From Paraburkholderia solitsugae (GTDB lineage Bacteria; Pseudomonadota; Gammaproteobacteria; Burkholderiales; Burkholderiaceae), in the NCBI RefSeq assembly GCF_013177695.1, contig NZ_WOEY01000070.1:25189-89188 (forward strand): a stretch of 64,000 bases of DNA, given 5' to 3'. The notes beneath the pieces are model-generated. The model did no database searches and had not been told where the DNA came from. It worked only from the letters and a program-made list of their open reading frames with translations. The position numbers and the translations under genes were made by a program. Shown piece by piece: positions 1 through 8,583 of this stretch. Numbering within the stretch: the first letter of the stretch is position 1; the number at the start of each line of letters is the position of its first letter.

Positions 1-42
1 GTCGATCCCGTGTTGAAAGACCCCGAACACATCTACAAATGA
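1..42 (+). CDS. hisI: Phosphoribosyl-AMP cyclohydrolase, C-terminal end (partial)
   Basis: Only the last 13 codons are in the window (VDPVLKDPEHIYK, then TGA). This tail resembles the C-terminus of betaproteobacterial HisI, the third enzyme of histidine synthesis. Its stop overlaps the hisE start by ATGA, as expected for translationally coupled hisI-hisE. The call rests on this short tail plus the neighbour, so it is context-dependent. Confidence 0.75.
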   Translation, partial: VDPVLKDPEHIYK

Positions 43-431
43 CGCAATCCACGCACTCCACGGAACCCGCTTCGTCCACTAAGGACACGCTGCTGCGCCT
101 CGCGGCCATCATCGACGGCCGCAAGGGCGGCGATCCGGACGTCTCGTATGTGTCGCGCCTGTTCCACAAAGGCGATGACGCGATTCTCAAGAAGATCGGC
201 GAAGAAGCCACCGAAGTCGTGCTGGCCGCCAAAGACGCGCGTCACGGCGGCGCGCCGAAGGCACTGGTCGGCGAAGTGGCGGACCTGTGGTTTCACTGCC
301 TCGTGATGCTGTCGCATTTCGACCTGAGCCCGGCCGACGTGCTCGCCGAACTTGAGCGCCGTGAAGGCTTGTCGGGCATCGAGGAAAAGGCGCTGCGCAA
401 GAGCCGCGAGCGCGAGGAAAACGGCGACTGA
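39..431 (+). CDS. hisE: Phosphoribosyl-ATP pyrophosphatase
   Basis: A 130-residue cytosolic protein of the MazG-like/HisE family. It hydrolyses phosphoribosyl-ATP to phosphoribosyl-AMP, step two of histidine synthesis. The acidic helix characteristic of the family is visible as KIGEEATEVVLAAKD around residues 50-65, followed by EVADLWFHCLVML, which carries the second acidic pair. The start overlaps the end of hisI by four bases, so the two are coupled and this is the distal end of a his operon. In enterobacteria hisI and hisE are fused; here they are separate, as is usual in Burkholderia. Confidence 0.97.
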   Translation: MTQSTHSTEPASSTKDTLLRLAAIIDGRKGGDPDVSYVSRLFHKGDDAILKKIGEEATEVVLAAKDARHGGAPKALVGEVADLWFHCLVMLSHFDLSPADVLAELERREGLSGIEEKALRKSREREENGD

Positions 432-526
432 TTGTCGCCGCTTTGTCGCCCGTGTCTTGAAGTGGCGAACGTCGGCACCGACATTGCACTGAACGCGTAG
501 GATCGCATCCTCGGGAGGACGCAAGC

Positions 527-922
527 ATGGAACAGTCGCAAGGAAATTATCCGCCGCCGGTCTACCGCAACGCGATCGAGCCCGAGCGCGAACGCAGTCT
601 GCGCACGCTCACGCATGTGCTGTACGCACTGTATGCGGTTCATTGGCTGACGGGCGGCCTGACGATTCTGATCGCGATCATCATCAACTACGTGAAACGG
701 CCCGATGTGGTGGGCACGCCTTACGAAGCGCATTTCGAGTGGCAGATCCGCTCGTTCTGGATGGCCTTGGCAGGTTATGCGATTGGTGCCGTCCTGCTGT
801 TCGTGGTGATCGGTATTCCGGTTCTGTGGGCCGTCAGTATCTGGATGTTGTACCGTATTATCAAAGGCTGGCTGTATCTGTACGATAACAAGCCGCTTGC
901 GAATCCGCGTGCCTGGTTTTGA
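527..922 (+). CDS. DUF4870-type small membrane protein
   Basis: A 131-residue protein of unknown function. A hydrophilic N-terminus (ERERSLRTLTHVLYAL) is followed by about three hydrophobic segments, near residues 33-55, 78-100 and 100-115. The C-terminal part (IIKGWLYLYDNKPLANP) resembles the DUF4870/Tic20-like family often found beside hisE and hinT in Burkholderia. A GGAGG ribosome site lies about eight bases before the ATG. It is likely cotranscribed with hisE. I assign no biochemical role. Confidence 0.8.
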   Translation: MEQSQGNYPPPVYRNAIEPERERSLRTLTHVLYALYAVHWLTGGLTILIAIIINYVKRPDVVGTPYEAHFEWQIRSFWMALAGYAIGAVLLFVVIGIPVLWAVSIWMLYRIIKGWLYLYDNKPLANPRAWF

Positions 923-1004
923 GTTGAGTCCGGTTGCGGCCGGGCGGAACATGAACGGTGCTGCATCACGCCGCGCGCGCTAGCCATACTGTGTCAGGAA
1001 TACG

Positions 1005-1370
1005 ATGAGTCACAACCCAAACTGTCTTTTCTGCAAGATCGCCGCCGGCGAGATTCCGTCGACCAAGATCCATGAAGACGAAGAGTTTGTTGCCTTCCGC
1101 GACATCCGTCCGGCAGCTGAAACGCATGTGCTGGTGATTCCCCGCAAACACGTTGCCACGCTGTCGAATTGCACCGAAAGCGATGCACCTCTGCTTGGTA
1201 GAATGCTTGTTCTGGTGGCGCGTCTGGCCGACCAGCTGGGCGTGGCGTACAGCGGTGGCGAAACCGGTTTTCGCACGGTAATCAATACCGGACCGGGCGG
1301 CGGGCAAGAGGTGTATCACCTGCACGCGCACATCCTTGCAGGGCCGCGTCCGTGGCACCGAATGGGCTGA
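1005..1370 (+). CDS. hinT: Histidine triad (HIT) nucleotide-binding protein, HinT type
   Basis: A 121-residue cytosolic HIT protein. The triad is H105-L-H107-A-H109 in EVYHLHAHILAG, the nucleophile region of purine phosphoramidases. The start (NCLFCKIAAGEIPSTKIHED) is typical of HinT, including two Cys that in some members bind zinc. Known members hydrolyse AMP-lysine and other AMP phosphoramidates, and the in vivo role is unclear. It sits 82 bases after the DUF4870 gene on the same strand, between hisE and tatA, the usual Burkholderia arrangement. Confidence 0.95.
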   Translation: MSHNPNCLFCKIAAGEIPSTKIHEDEEFVAFRDIRPAAETHVLVIPRKHVATLSNCTESDAPLLGRMLVLVARLADQLGVAYSGGETGFRTVINTGPGGGQEVYHLHAHILAGPRPWHRMG

Positions 1371-1613
1371 CAAATAACGGCGGGCCGCGAGGTGCGCGGC
1401 GAGTTTGGGCCGTCGACCCTAGCGCGGCCATTGTTTTTGCTGCACTGTAACGACGCCGACGTGATCGTCAGGTCACAATGACACACCGGTCGCGGGTTGA
1501 ATCGGAACAGTCTGCAGTAATGTATAGATGAAGCGTACGCGCTTCGAGTCACGCCGCAAGGCGGACGAATTTTGCCGCATCGCGGTGCGGTGTCGGGGTT
1601 AAGGAGAGTAGTC

Positions 1614-1856
1614 ATGGGTTCGTTGAGCATTTGGCATTGGCTGATCGTGTTGCTGATCGTAGCGCTCGTATTCGGCACGAAGAAGCTGCGCAATATCGGC
1701 ACCGATCTGGGTGGCGCGGTGAAGGGTTTCAAGGAAGGCATGAAGGAAGCCGAAACGCCCGCAGGTGACGCGCAGCAGCAGCGCGAACTGCCGCGTAACG
1801 GCACCGTGGATGTGGATGCGAAGGAAAAGACGCCGCGTTCCGGCGATTACCGCTAA
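1614..1856 (+). CDS. tatA: Sec-independent protein translocase subunit TatA
   Basis: An 80-residue protein with one N-terminal membrane helix (IWHWLIVLLIVALVFGTKKL) and the FGTKKLRN hinge, then an amphipathic helix (LGGAVKGFKEGMKEA) and a charged tail. TatA oligomers form the pore for folded twin-arginine substrates. I place the start at 1614, not at an upstream in-frame ATG at 1572, because AAGGAGA lies just before it and the family starts MGS(L/F)SIWHW. It is first of tatABC. A likely substrate is the Rieske protein encoded 4 kb downstream. Confidence 0.97.
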   Translation: MGSLSIWHWLIVLLIVALVFGTKKLRNIGTDLGGAVKGFKEGMKEAETPAGDAQQQRELPRNGTVDVDAKEKTPRSGDYR

Positions 1857-1895
1857 GCCGCGGCCCAACCGCGTTACTGACGGACACTTCACTTC

Positions 1896-2417
1896 ATGCT
1901 GGACCTCGGTCTAACCAAGATGGCGCTGATCGGCGTCGTCGCGCTAGTCGTACTCGGGCCTGAGCGCCTGCCTCGCGTCGCCCGCACGGCCGGCGCGCTG
2001 TTCGGCCGCGCGCAGCGGTATATCAACGACGTGAAGGCCGAAGTCACCCGCGAAATCGAACTCGACGAATTGCGCCGCATGAAAACCGAGTTCGAAGCGG
2101 CGGCGAGCAACGTCGAAACCAGCGTTCAGGACAATCTGCGCAAGCATGAATCCGAACTGAACGATGCGTGGAATAGCGGCACGTCGGTGTCGCCGAGCAT
2201 TGCCGGCGGCGGCGCGCTTGAAGATGTCAGCAATTCGCCATGGCAGACCAGCACGCCACCGTCAGGCCCCAAACGCAAGAACTGGCGCGTCAAGCAGACG
2301 GCCATGCCCACCTGGTACAAGCGGGCCACCACGCGCCGCACGCGCGTGCAATCAGGTGCGGCACGCGTGGCGCGGCATACGCCGGCCAGCATGCGTCGTC
2401 AGACGCGGTTCTTCTGA
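1896..2417 (+). CDS. tatB: Sec-independent protein translocase subunit TatB
   Basis: 173 residues. The N-terminal membrane helix and hinge (LTKMALIGVVALVVLGPERLPRVART) carry the TatB signature Glu-Arg-Leu-Pro. A long amphipathic helix (RAQRYINDVKAEVTREIELDELRRMKTEFE) follows, then a low-complexity basic tail rich in Arg and Thr. TatB with TatC makes the receptor for twin-arginine signal peptides. It follows tatA by 39 bases and precedes tatC by 34, in one operon. Confidence 0.96.
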   Translation: MLDLGLTKMALIGVVALVVLGPERLPRVARTAGALFGRAQRYINDVKAEVTREIELDELRRMKTEFEAAASNVETSVQDNLRKHESELNDAWNSGTSVSPSIAGGGALEDVSNSPWQTSTPPSGPKRKNWRVKQTAMPTWYKRATTRRTRVQSGAARVARHTPASMRRQTRFF

Positions 2418-2451
2418 TGATCAGAACGACAATCTCTAACCGAGGGCCGGT

Positions 2452-3231
2452 GTGAGCGACCCCCAGCAAACCCAAGACGAAGGCACTGAAGAGACCTTCA
2501 TTTCCCACCTCGTTGAATTGCGCGACCGTATCATCCGCGCCGGCCTTGCCGTCATCGTGGTGTTTGTCGGGCTCGTGTATTGGGCGCCGGACATCTTCCG
2601 GCTGCTGGCGCGGCCCTTGATGCAGAATCTGCCGAAGGACGGCAAGATGATCGTCACCGACGTCACCGGCTCGTTCTTCGTGCCGATGAAGGTGACCATG
2701 ATGGTCGCCTTCGTGATCGCGCTGCCGGTCGTGCTGTACCAGATCTGGGCGTTCGTCGCGCCGGGTCTGTACCAGCATGAGAAGAAGCTGGTCGGGCCGC
2801 TGGTGGGTAGCAGCTACACGCTGTTCCTGTGCGGTATGGCGTTCGCGTACTTCGTGGTGTTTCCGACCATCTTCCGCGTGATGGCGCACTACAACGCGCC
2901 GCTTGGCGCGGAGATGAACACCGATATCGACAACTACCTGAGCTTCGTGCTGACCATGTTCCTCGCGTTCGGGGTGACGTTCGAAGTGCCGATTGTCGTG
3001 GTGCTGCTGGTCCGCATGAACGTGCTGACCATCAAGAAGCTCAAGGAAATCCGTCCGTATGTGGTCGTGGGCGCGTTCGTGATTTCAGCGGTGGTGACGC
3101 CGCCGGACGTGTTCTCGCAGCTGATTCTGGCGATTCCGCTGATCGTGCTGTATGAGGCGGGGATCATTGCGGCGCGGTTGATTGTCGGCAAGCAGAGACC
3201 CGTGGTTGCCGACGACAGTCCGCCGAATTGA
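2452..3231 (+). CDS. tatC: Sec-independent protein translocase subunit TatC
   Basis: 259 residues with a GTG start. The cytoplasmic N-terminus has the conserved FISHLVELRDR motif, and about six membrane segments follow. The acidic residue in the periplasmic loop and the PPDVFSQ motif near the last helices are typical of TatC. It is the core receptor of the Tat system and the last gene of the operon, followed by a strong bidirectional terminator. Confidence 0.97.
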   Translation: MSDPQQTQDEGTEETFISHLVELRDRIIRAGLAVIVVFVGLVYWAPDIFRLLARPLMQNLPKDGKMIVTDVTGSFFVPMKVTMMVAFVIALPVVLYQIWAFVAPGLYQHEKKLVGPLVGSSYTLFLCGMAFAYFVVFPTIFRVMAHYNAPLGAEMNTDIDNYLSFVLTMFLAFGVTFEVPIVVVLLVRMNVLTIKKLKEIRPYVVVGAFVISAVVTPPDVFSQLILAIPLIVLYEAGIIAARLIVGKQRPVVADDSPPN

Positions 3232-3285
3232 ACGTAACGCACTTCAAGCGCTAGATCAGTGCTGGCTTGGTGAGCCACAAAGGCC

Positions 3286-3334
3286 AGCAAAACAAAAAGG
3301 GCAGTCCATGACGGACTGCCCTTTTTGTTTTGCT
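3286..3334. terminator. Bidirectional rho-independent terminator between tatC and the degS-like gene
   Basis: Two perfect 22-base arms (3286-3307 and 3313-3334) flank a 5-base loop. The stem contains AAAAAGGGCAGTCC and its complement, so each strand ends its GC stem in a T-run. It separates the convergent tatC (+) and protease (-) genes. Confidence 0.92.
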
Positions 3335-3498
3335 GTGGCGCTGCTGTTTGGCTCTCAGTGTCAGCCGGCAGCGCTGGTCAACGGCACCGCCGCGTGCTCG
3401 GCTGAGGTCGGTGCCCCCGTTGTGCTGCTTGCGGCTGTGCCCTGTTCTTCAACTGCCGACGCGATGCCGGCTGTCGCTGCGCATTAGCCGCCGTGCAA

Positions 3499-4722
3499 TC
3501 AACCGCCGTCATCGTCCTGGTCGCCGCCGCCATTCTCTTCGGCCGGCTGCTTCGGCGGAGGCGGGCGCTTACCGATGGTCACGTCCAGATCCATCTCGCG
3601 GCTCTTGCGCACCAGGTGGACCTTCGCATCCGTGCCCGGCTTGATCTGTGCGATGACATTCAACAGGCGCGTGGTGTCGGTGATCTCCTGGCCATTCACG
3701 CTCACCAGGATGTCACCCGGCTTGATGCCCGCCCGGTCGGCCGGACCGTTCTTCAGCACACCCGCGACGATCGCGCCCGACTTCTGTTCGAGCCCGAACG
3801 ATTCGGCGATTTCCGGCGTCACGTCCTGCGGCTCCACGCCGATCCAGCCCCGCGTGACCGAGCCGGTCGTAATGATGCTCTCCAGCACGCTGCGCGCGGT
3901 CGACACAGGAATGGCAAAGCCGATGCCGAGCGAGCCGCCCGAGCGCGAATAGATTGCGGTATTAATGCCGAGCAGGTTGCCGTTCACGTCGACCAGTGCG
4001 CCACCCGAGTTACCCGGGTTGATGGCCGCGTCGGTCTGAATGAAGTTTTCGAAGGTGTTGATGCCGAGGTGATTGCGCCCGAGCGCGCTGACAATGCCCA
4101 TGGTCACCGTCTGGCCGACGCCGAACGGATTGCCGATCGCCAGCACCACGTCGCCCACGCGCGTCTGGTCCATGCGGCCGAGCGTGATGGTCGGCAGGTT
4201 GGTCATGTTGACCTTCAGCACGGCCAGATCGGTCTCAGGATCGACGCCGATCACCTTCGCATTGGTGGTGCGGCCGTCGGCCAGCGCGATTTCGATCTGA
4301 TCGGCGCCGTCCACGACGTGCTGGTTCGTTAGAATGTAACCTTCCGAACTCACTATCACCCCTGAGCCGAGATTCGACGCGGGTTGCTGCTCCTGCTGCT
4401 TGCCTTTGTTCTTGTCGCCGAAGAAGTAGCGGAACAAAGGATCTTTCGCGCGCGGATCGGGCGGCAGTGAGCCATCCTTGCTGGAGAACACATTGACGAC
4501 CGCGGGCATGGCTTTTTGCGCGGCGTCTGCATAGGACGCCTGTGCCGGGCCGGTGCCGATGCCTGGCGCCACTTCCCGAAGGGCGACGATCGGTTCGGCG
4601 AGTTGCTTGCCGAATTGCCCTTGACGCTGGAGCCACTGCGGTTTGAGGGTCGCAATGATGAACATCAGCGCCAACAGCACGGTCACCGCTTGGGCAAAGA
4701 ACAGCCAAAAGCGTCTAAGCAT
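3499..4722 (-). CDS. Membrane-anchored HtrA/DegS-type serine endopeptidase with one PDZ domain
   Basis: 407 residues. An N-terminal membrane anchor (residues about 5-25) precedes a trypsin-like domain with catalytic H135 (TNQHVVDGAD), D165 (ETDLAVLKV) and S239 (NPGNSGGAL). One PDZ domain follows (about 290-385), then a Pro/Gly/Asp-rich tail. A single PDZ plus a membrane anchor is the DegS/HhoB architecture, so a periplasm-facing regulatory or quality-control protease is likely. DegS proper cleaves the anti-sigma factor RseA; no rse gene is in view, so that role is unproven. The gene is divergent from nif3, with only 19 bases between start codons. Confidence 0.92.
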   Translation of the reverse strand: MLRRFWLFFAQAVTVLLALMFIIATLKPQWLQRQGQFGKQLAEPIVALREVAPGIGTGPAQASYADAAQKAMPAVVNVFSSKDGSLPPDPRAKDPLFRYFFGDKNKGKQQEQQPASNLGSGVIVSSEGYILTNQHVVDGADQIEIALADGRTTNAKVIGVDPETDLAVLKVNMTNLPTITLGRMDQTRVGDVVLAIGNPFGVGQTVTMGIVSALGRNHLGINTFENFIQTDAAINPGNSGGALVDVNGNLLGINTAIYSRSGGSLGIGFAIPVSTARSVLESIITTGSVTRGWIGVEPQDVTPEIAESFGLEQKSGAIVAGVLKNGPADRAGIKPGDILVSVNGQEITDTTRLLNVIAQIKPGTDAKVHLVRKSREMDLDVTIGKRPPPPKQPAEENGGGDQDDDGG

Positions 4723-4741
4723 CTGAAGACTAGAGGTTTAT

Positions 4742-5488
4742 ATGGATCGGATCGAACTTGAATTGTACTTGAACAATCTTCTTGAAACCGCGCGCTTCAA
4801 GGACTATTGCCCCAATGGATTGCAGGTGGAAGGGCGCCGCCGCGTCAATAAACTCGCGACCGGCGTGACCGCTTCGGTGGCCTTCCTCGAGGCCGCGCTC
4901 GACTGGGGCGCGGACGCGGTGCTGGTCCATCACGGCTACTTCTGGCGCAACGAAGCGCCGCAGATCACCGGGCGCAAACACGCGCGGCTGAAGCTGCTGA
5001 TCGCCAACGACCTGAATCTGTTCGCCTATCACCTGCCACTCGACGACCATCCCGAGTTCGGCAACAACGCGCAGATCGGCGCGAAGATGGGCTGGATCAG
5101 CGACGCGCGGTTCGGCGAGAACGATCTCGGCTGGCTCGCCACGTTTCCGATGCCGATCACGCTCGCGCACTTCACGGCGCAAGTCGAGCAGACGCTCGGC
5201 CGCACGCCGCTCGTGTTCGGCGACCCGGATCGCGAACTGCGCCGCGTGGGCTGGTGCACGGGCGCCGCGCAGGGCATGTTCGAGGCCGCGATCAATGCCG
5301 GCGCTGACGTCTACCTGACCGGCGAAGTGTCGGAGTCGGTGATGCACACATCGGCGGAAAGCGGCGTCGCATTCCTTGCCGCCGGCCATCACGCCACCGA
5401 GCGCTTCGGCGTGCAGGCGGTGGGCAAGCATCTGTCCGAGCACTTCGATATCGAACACCTGTTTATCGATATCCCCAATCCCGTTTGA
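4742..5488 (+). CDS. Nif3-like dinuclear metal-centre hexameric protein (YbgI family)
   Basis: 248 residues. Family motifs are visible: NGLQVEGRRRVNKLATGVTAS near the start, VLVHHGYFWRNE with the paired metal-binding His, and GHHATERFGVQAVG near the C-terminus with the third metal-binding region. Members form toroidal hexamers with two metal ions. They have been reported as GTP cyclohydrolase-like or radiation-response proteins, but a general function is not settled. It lies alone between the divergent protease and the pet operon. Confidence 0.93.
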   Translation: MDRIELELYLNNLLETARFKDYCPNGLQVEGRRRVNKLATGVTASVAFLEAALDWGADAVLVHHGYFWRNEAPQITGRKHARLKLLIANDLNLFAYHLPLDDHPEFGNNAQIGAKMGWISDARFGENDLGWLATFPMPITLAHFTAQVEQTLGRTPLVFGDPDRELRRVGWCTGAAQGMFEAAINAGADVYLTGEVSESVMHTSAESGVAFLAAGHHATERFGVQAVGKHLSEHFDIEHLFIDIPNPV

Positions 5489-5561
5489 ATTGAAAATGGG
5501 CATTAGATAAGAAAAAGGTGCGAATAACGCAGAGGGCGCTTAAAAGGAGGTACAAAAAAGT

Positions 5562-5657
5562 TTGCGATCCGTACGGAGAAACCCTGATTTATCAAAGGCT
5601 TCGCACGGTTTTTGGCAATGGGGCCTTGTAAATGCCGACTCCATTCGCGCAAACTAG
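5562..5657 (+). CDS. Possible 31-codon leader ORF upstream of petA (tentative)
   Basis: A perfect Shine-Dalgarno sequence AAGGAGGT (5544-5551) has no annotated start after it. Ten bases downstream is a TTG opening a 31-codon frame that ends at TAG 5655-5657, 52 bases before petA. The peptide has no recognisable family. The evidence is only the ribosome site plus an open frame, and the TTG start is weak. It may be a short translated leader or chance. Confidence 0.2.
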   Translation: MRSVRRNPDLSKASHGFWQWGLVNADSIRAN

Positions 5658-5709
5658 CGGCGGTAGAAGAGACGTGAAGGAAAAATCCAACTCAGAAGTG
5701 GGGCGTGTG

Positions 5710-6330
5710 ATGCGAGACAAGGAAGATGAACGCGTCGACGGCAGCCGCCGTACCTGGCTGATAGCGACGACCGTAGCAGGTGGCATAGGAGGCGTTGCCA
5801 CTGTCGTACCCTTTGTTAGTTCGTTTGCACCATCTGAAAAGGCCAAGGCAGCAGGTGCCCCGGTCGAAGTCGATATTAGTGATCTCAAGCCCGGCGACAT
5901 GAAGACCGTCGCTTGGCGCGGTAAGCCGGTGTGGATCATCAACCGCACCGACAGAATGCTCGCCGATGTCCAGAAAGCCGATAACGAAGTAGCGGACCCC
6001 CACACCACGAATCCTTTTTCGATGCCGTTGCCGGAGTATTGCAACAACGAATACCGTTCACGCACCGACCACAAGAACCTTTTCGTCGCCGTCGCCGTGT
6101 GCACCCATCTGGGCTGTACGCCGACGCCGCGCTTCCAGGAGGGGCCGCAGCCCAATCTTCCAGACGACTGGCCAGGCGGCTTCCTGTGCCCTTGCCACGG
6201 GTCGACCTATGACATGGCCGGCCGCGTCTTCAAGAACAAACCTGCGCCGCAGAATCTCGACATCCCGCCTTATATGTTCACGTCGGCCACCAGCCTCGTG
6301 ATCGGCAAGGACGAGAAAGGAGAAGCGTAA
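5710..6330 (+). CDS. petA: Ubiquinol-cytochrome c reductase iron-sulfur (Rieske) subunit
   Basis: 206 residues. The twin-arginine-type N-terminus (GSRRTWLIATTVAGGIGG) is followed by a single membrane anchor. The [2Fe-2S] domain has box I C131-T-H133-L-G-C136 and box II C160-P-C-H163-G-S. It moves electrons from ubiquinol to cytochrome c1 in complex III. I use the ATG at 5710; an open frame extends to 5632, but the shorter form matches the family. The stop overlaps the petB start (TAATG). Tat export is expected, and the tat operon is close by. Confidence 0.96.
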   Translation: MRDKEDERVDGSRRTWLIATTVAGGIGGVATVVPFVSSFAPSEKAKAAGAPVEVDISDLKPGDMKTVAWRGKPVWIINRTDRMLADVQKADNEVADPHTTNPFSMPLPEYCNNEYRSRTDHKNLFVAVAVCTHLGCTPTPRFQEGPQPNLPDDWPGGFLCPCHGSTYDMAGRVFKNKPAPQNLDIPPYMFTSATSLVIGKDEKGEA

Positions 6331-7709
6331 TGGCGATCGACCACGAAGTAGAGACGACCGGGCTGGTTGGCTGGATCGACCGGCGCTTCCCCATGACGTC
6401 CACTTGGAAGAAGCACGTTTCCGAGTACTACGCGCCGAAGAACTTCAACTTCTGGTACTTCTTCGGTTCGCTCGCGCTGCTGGTGCTGGTCAATCAGATC
6501 GTCACCGGCATTTTCCTCACGATGAACTACAAGCCCGACTCGACGCTCGCGTTCGCGTCGGTCGAGTACATCATGCGCGAGGTGCCGTGGGGCTGGCTGA
6601 TCCGGTATATGCACTCCACCGGCGCGTCGATGTTCTTCGTCGTCGTGTATCTGCATATGTTCCGCGGGCTGATGTACGGCTCGTACCGCAAGCCGCGCGA
6701 ACTGGTGTGGGTGTTCGGCTGCGCGATCTTTCTGTGCCTGATGGCCGAGGCGTTCTTCGGCTACCTGCTGCCGTGGGGCCAGATGTCGTTCTGGGGCGCG
6801 CAGGTGATCGTGAACCTGTTCTCGGCGATTCCGTTCATCGGGCCGGATCTGTCGCTGTGGATCCGCGGCGACTACGTCGTGTCGGACGTGACACTGAACC
6901 GCTTCTTCGCATTTCACGTGATCGCGATTCCGTTGGTGCTAATCGGCCTCGTAGTCGCTCACCTGGTGGCGCTGCATGAAGTGGGGTCGAACAACCCCGA
7001 CGGCATTGAGATCAAGGCGAAGAAGGGCCCGGACGGTATCCCGCTCGACGGTATTCCGTTTCACCCGTACTACTCGGTGCACGACTTCATGGGCGTGTCG
7101 GTGTTCCTGATCATTTTCGCGGCGATCATTTTCTTCGCGCCGGAGATGGGCGGGTATTTCCTCGAAGCGAATAACTTCATTCCCGCCAATCCGCTGCAAA
7201 CGCCGCAGGAAATTGCGCCGGTGTGGTATTTCACCGCCTTCTATGCGATGTTGCGGGCCACCACCGATCCGTTCAAGATCGTCCTGATGATTATCGTCGC
7301 GCTGCTTGGTCTCTATTCACTGGTGCGCGCGCGCGGCAAGTGGAAGCTTGGCTTGCCTGTGCTCGCAGTGCTGGTGGTGCTGGCCATGGCGTTCACCGAA
7401 TCGAAGTTCTGGGGTGTGGTGGTGATGGGCGGCGCGGTGATCTCGCTGTTCTTCCTGCCGTGGCTCGACCGCTCGCCGGTGAAGTCGATCCGTTACCGGC
7501 CGTTTTTTCACAAGGTGTTCTACGGGATCTTCGTACTCGCATTCCTGACGTTGGGCTTCCTCGGCACCAAACCGCCGTCGCCCGCCTCGACGTTGATTGC
7601 CCAGATTTGTGCGCTGATCTACTTCGCGTTTTTCCTCGGCATGCCCGTCTGGACGCGGCTTGGCACGTTCAAGCAGCCGCCCGAGCGGGTGCGGTTCAAG
7701 CCCCACTAA
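6330..7709 (+). CDS. petB: Cytochrome b subunit of the bc1 complex
   Basis: 459 residues with multiple membrane helices. Heme-ligand His lie in the second helix (RYMHSTGASMFFVVVYLHMFRGLMYGSYR) and fourth helix (RFFAFHVIAIPLVLIGLVVAHLVALHEVG). The Qo-site PEWY-type motif appears as PVWYFTAFYAMLR. This is full-length cytochrome b with an extended C-terminal region, as in other betaproteobacteria. It starts within the petA stop and is followed 23 bases later by petC. Confidence 0.97.
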   Translation: MAIDHEVETTGLVGWIDRRFPMTSTWKKHVSEYYAPKNFNFWYFFGSLALLVLVNQIVTGIFLTMNYKPDSTLAFASVEYIMREVPWGWLIRYMHSTGASMFFVVVYLHMFRGLMYGSYRKPRELVWVFGCAIFLCLMAEAFFGYLLPWGQMSFWGAQVIVNLFSAIPFIGPDLSLWIRGDYVVSDVTLNRFFAFHVIAIPLVLIGLVVAHLVALHEVGSNNPDGIEIKAKKGPDGIPLDGIPFHPYYSVHDFMGVSVFLIIFAAIIFFAPEMGGYFLEANNFIPANPLQTPQEIAPVWYFTAFYAMLRATTDPFKIVLMIIVALLGLYSLVRARGKWKLGLPVLAVLVVLAMAFTESKFWGVVVMGGAVISLFFLPWLDRSPVKSIRYRPFFHKVFYGIFVLAFLTLGFLGTKPPSPASTLIAQICALIYFAFFLGMPVWTRLGTFKQPPERVRFKPH

Positions 7710-7732
7710 TCGCGAGCCAGGAGAACACGACA

Positions 7733-8488
7733 ATGAAAAAACTGCTTTCGACGTGCGCGCTGATCGGCGCGACACTGCTCGCGGTGCTGGCCGGCCCGGC
7801 GCACGCGGACGAGAATTTCCCTCTCGACCGCGCGCCCGATAACGCGGAGAATTTCGCTTCGTTGCAGCACGGCGCGCAATTGTTTGTAAACTATTGCCTG
7901 AATTGCCACAGCGCGAATCTGATGCGCTACAGCCGGCTGACCGACCTCGGCATTGCGCCGAGCGAAATTCAGTCGAACCTGCTTTTCGCCACAGATAAAA
8001 TCGGCAACACCATGACCGTGGCGATGCGCCCGGACGACGCGAAAGCGTGGTTCGGCGCGAGTCCGCCGGACTTGTCGGTGGAAGCGCGGGCGCGTGGCAA
8101 GGACTGGCTGTACACGTATCTGCGCAGTTTCTATCGCGACAATACGCGGCCGACCGGCTGGAACAATCTGGTGTATGAAAACGTGAGCATGCCTCACGTG
8201 CTGTGGCAGCTTCAGGGGCAACGTACCGCGAAGTTCGGTGACGAAGTCGATGAAAAAACAGGCGAAACGGTACACAAATTTGTCGGCTTCCAACAGGTCA
8301 CGCCGGGGACGATGTCGCCGGTAGATTATGATTCTGCTGTGGCCGACCTCGTGTCGTACCTGTCATGGATGTCCGAACCAACGCAGAAAACCCGCAAACA
8401 GCTTGGCGTGTGGGTGCTGTTGTTCCTCGGGGTCCTGAGCTTTTTCGCCTGGCGACTGAACGCCGCGTACTGGAAAGATATCAAATAA
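7733..8488 (+). CDS. petC: Cytochrome c1 of the bc1 complex
   Basis: 251 residues. A Sec signal peptide (MKKLLSTCALIGATLLAVLAGPAHA) precedes the mature protein. The covalent heme site is C55-L-N-C58-H59, and a candidate axial Met lies in TVAMRPDD. A C-terminal membrane anchor (LGVWVLLFLGVLSFFAWRL) holds the heme domain in the periplasm. The start at 7733 has GGAGAA upstream; a longer open frame back to 7223 merely overlaps petB. It is the last gene of petABC. Confidence 0.97.
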   Translation: MKKLLSTCALIGATLLAVLAGPAHADENFPLDRAPDNAENFASLQHGAQLFVNYCLNCHSANLMRYSRLTDLGIAPSEIQSNLLFATDKIGNTMTVAMRPDDAKAWFGASPPDLSVEARARGKDWLYTYLRSFYRDNTRPTGWNNLVYENVSMPHVLWQLQGQRTAKFGDEVDEKTGETVHKFVGFQQVTPGTMSPVDYDSAVADLVSYLSWMSEPTQKTRKQLGVWVLLFLGVLSFFAWRLNAAYWKDIK

Positions 8489-8490
8489 TC

Positions 8491-8556
8491 ACGCCGTCAT
8501 CCGGCGTGGGGCCGGCGCCAGGAAAAACCTGTTGAACGGTTTTTCCGCGCGCTGGC
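8491..8556 (+). terminator. Tandem hairpins between petC and sspA, probable terminator
   Basis: A small stem ACGCCG/CGGCGT (8491-8507) sits three bases after the petC stop. A longer stem of 19-base arms follows (8511-8529 with 8538-8556, three mismatches), containing GGAAAAACC/GGTTTTTCC. There is no terminal T-run after the second stem, so termination may be partial, with some read-through to sspA. Confidence 0.5.
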
Positions 8557-8583
8557 CTTTCAGCTTTTTGAGGAAACGTAAAT

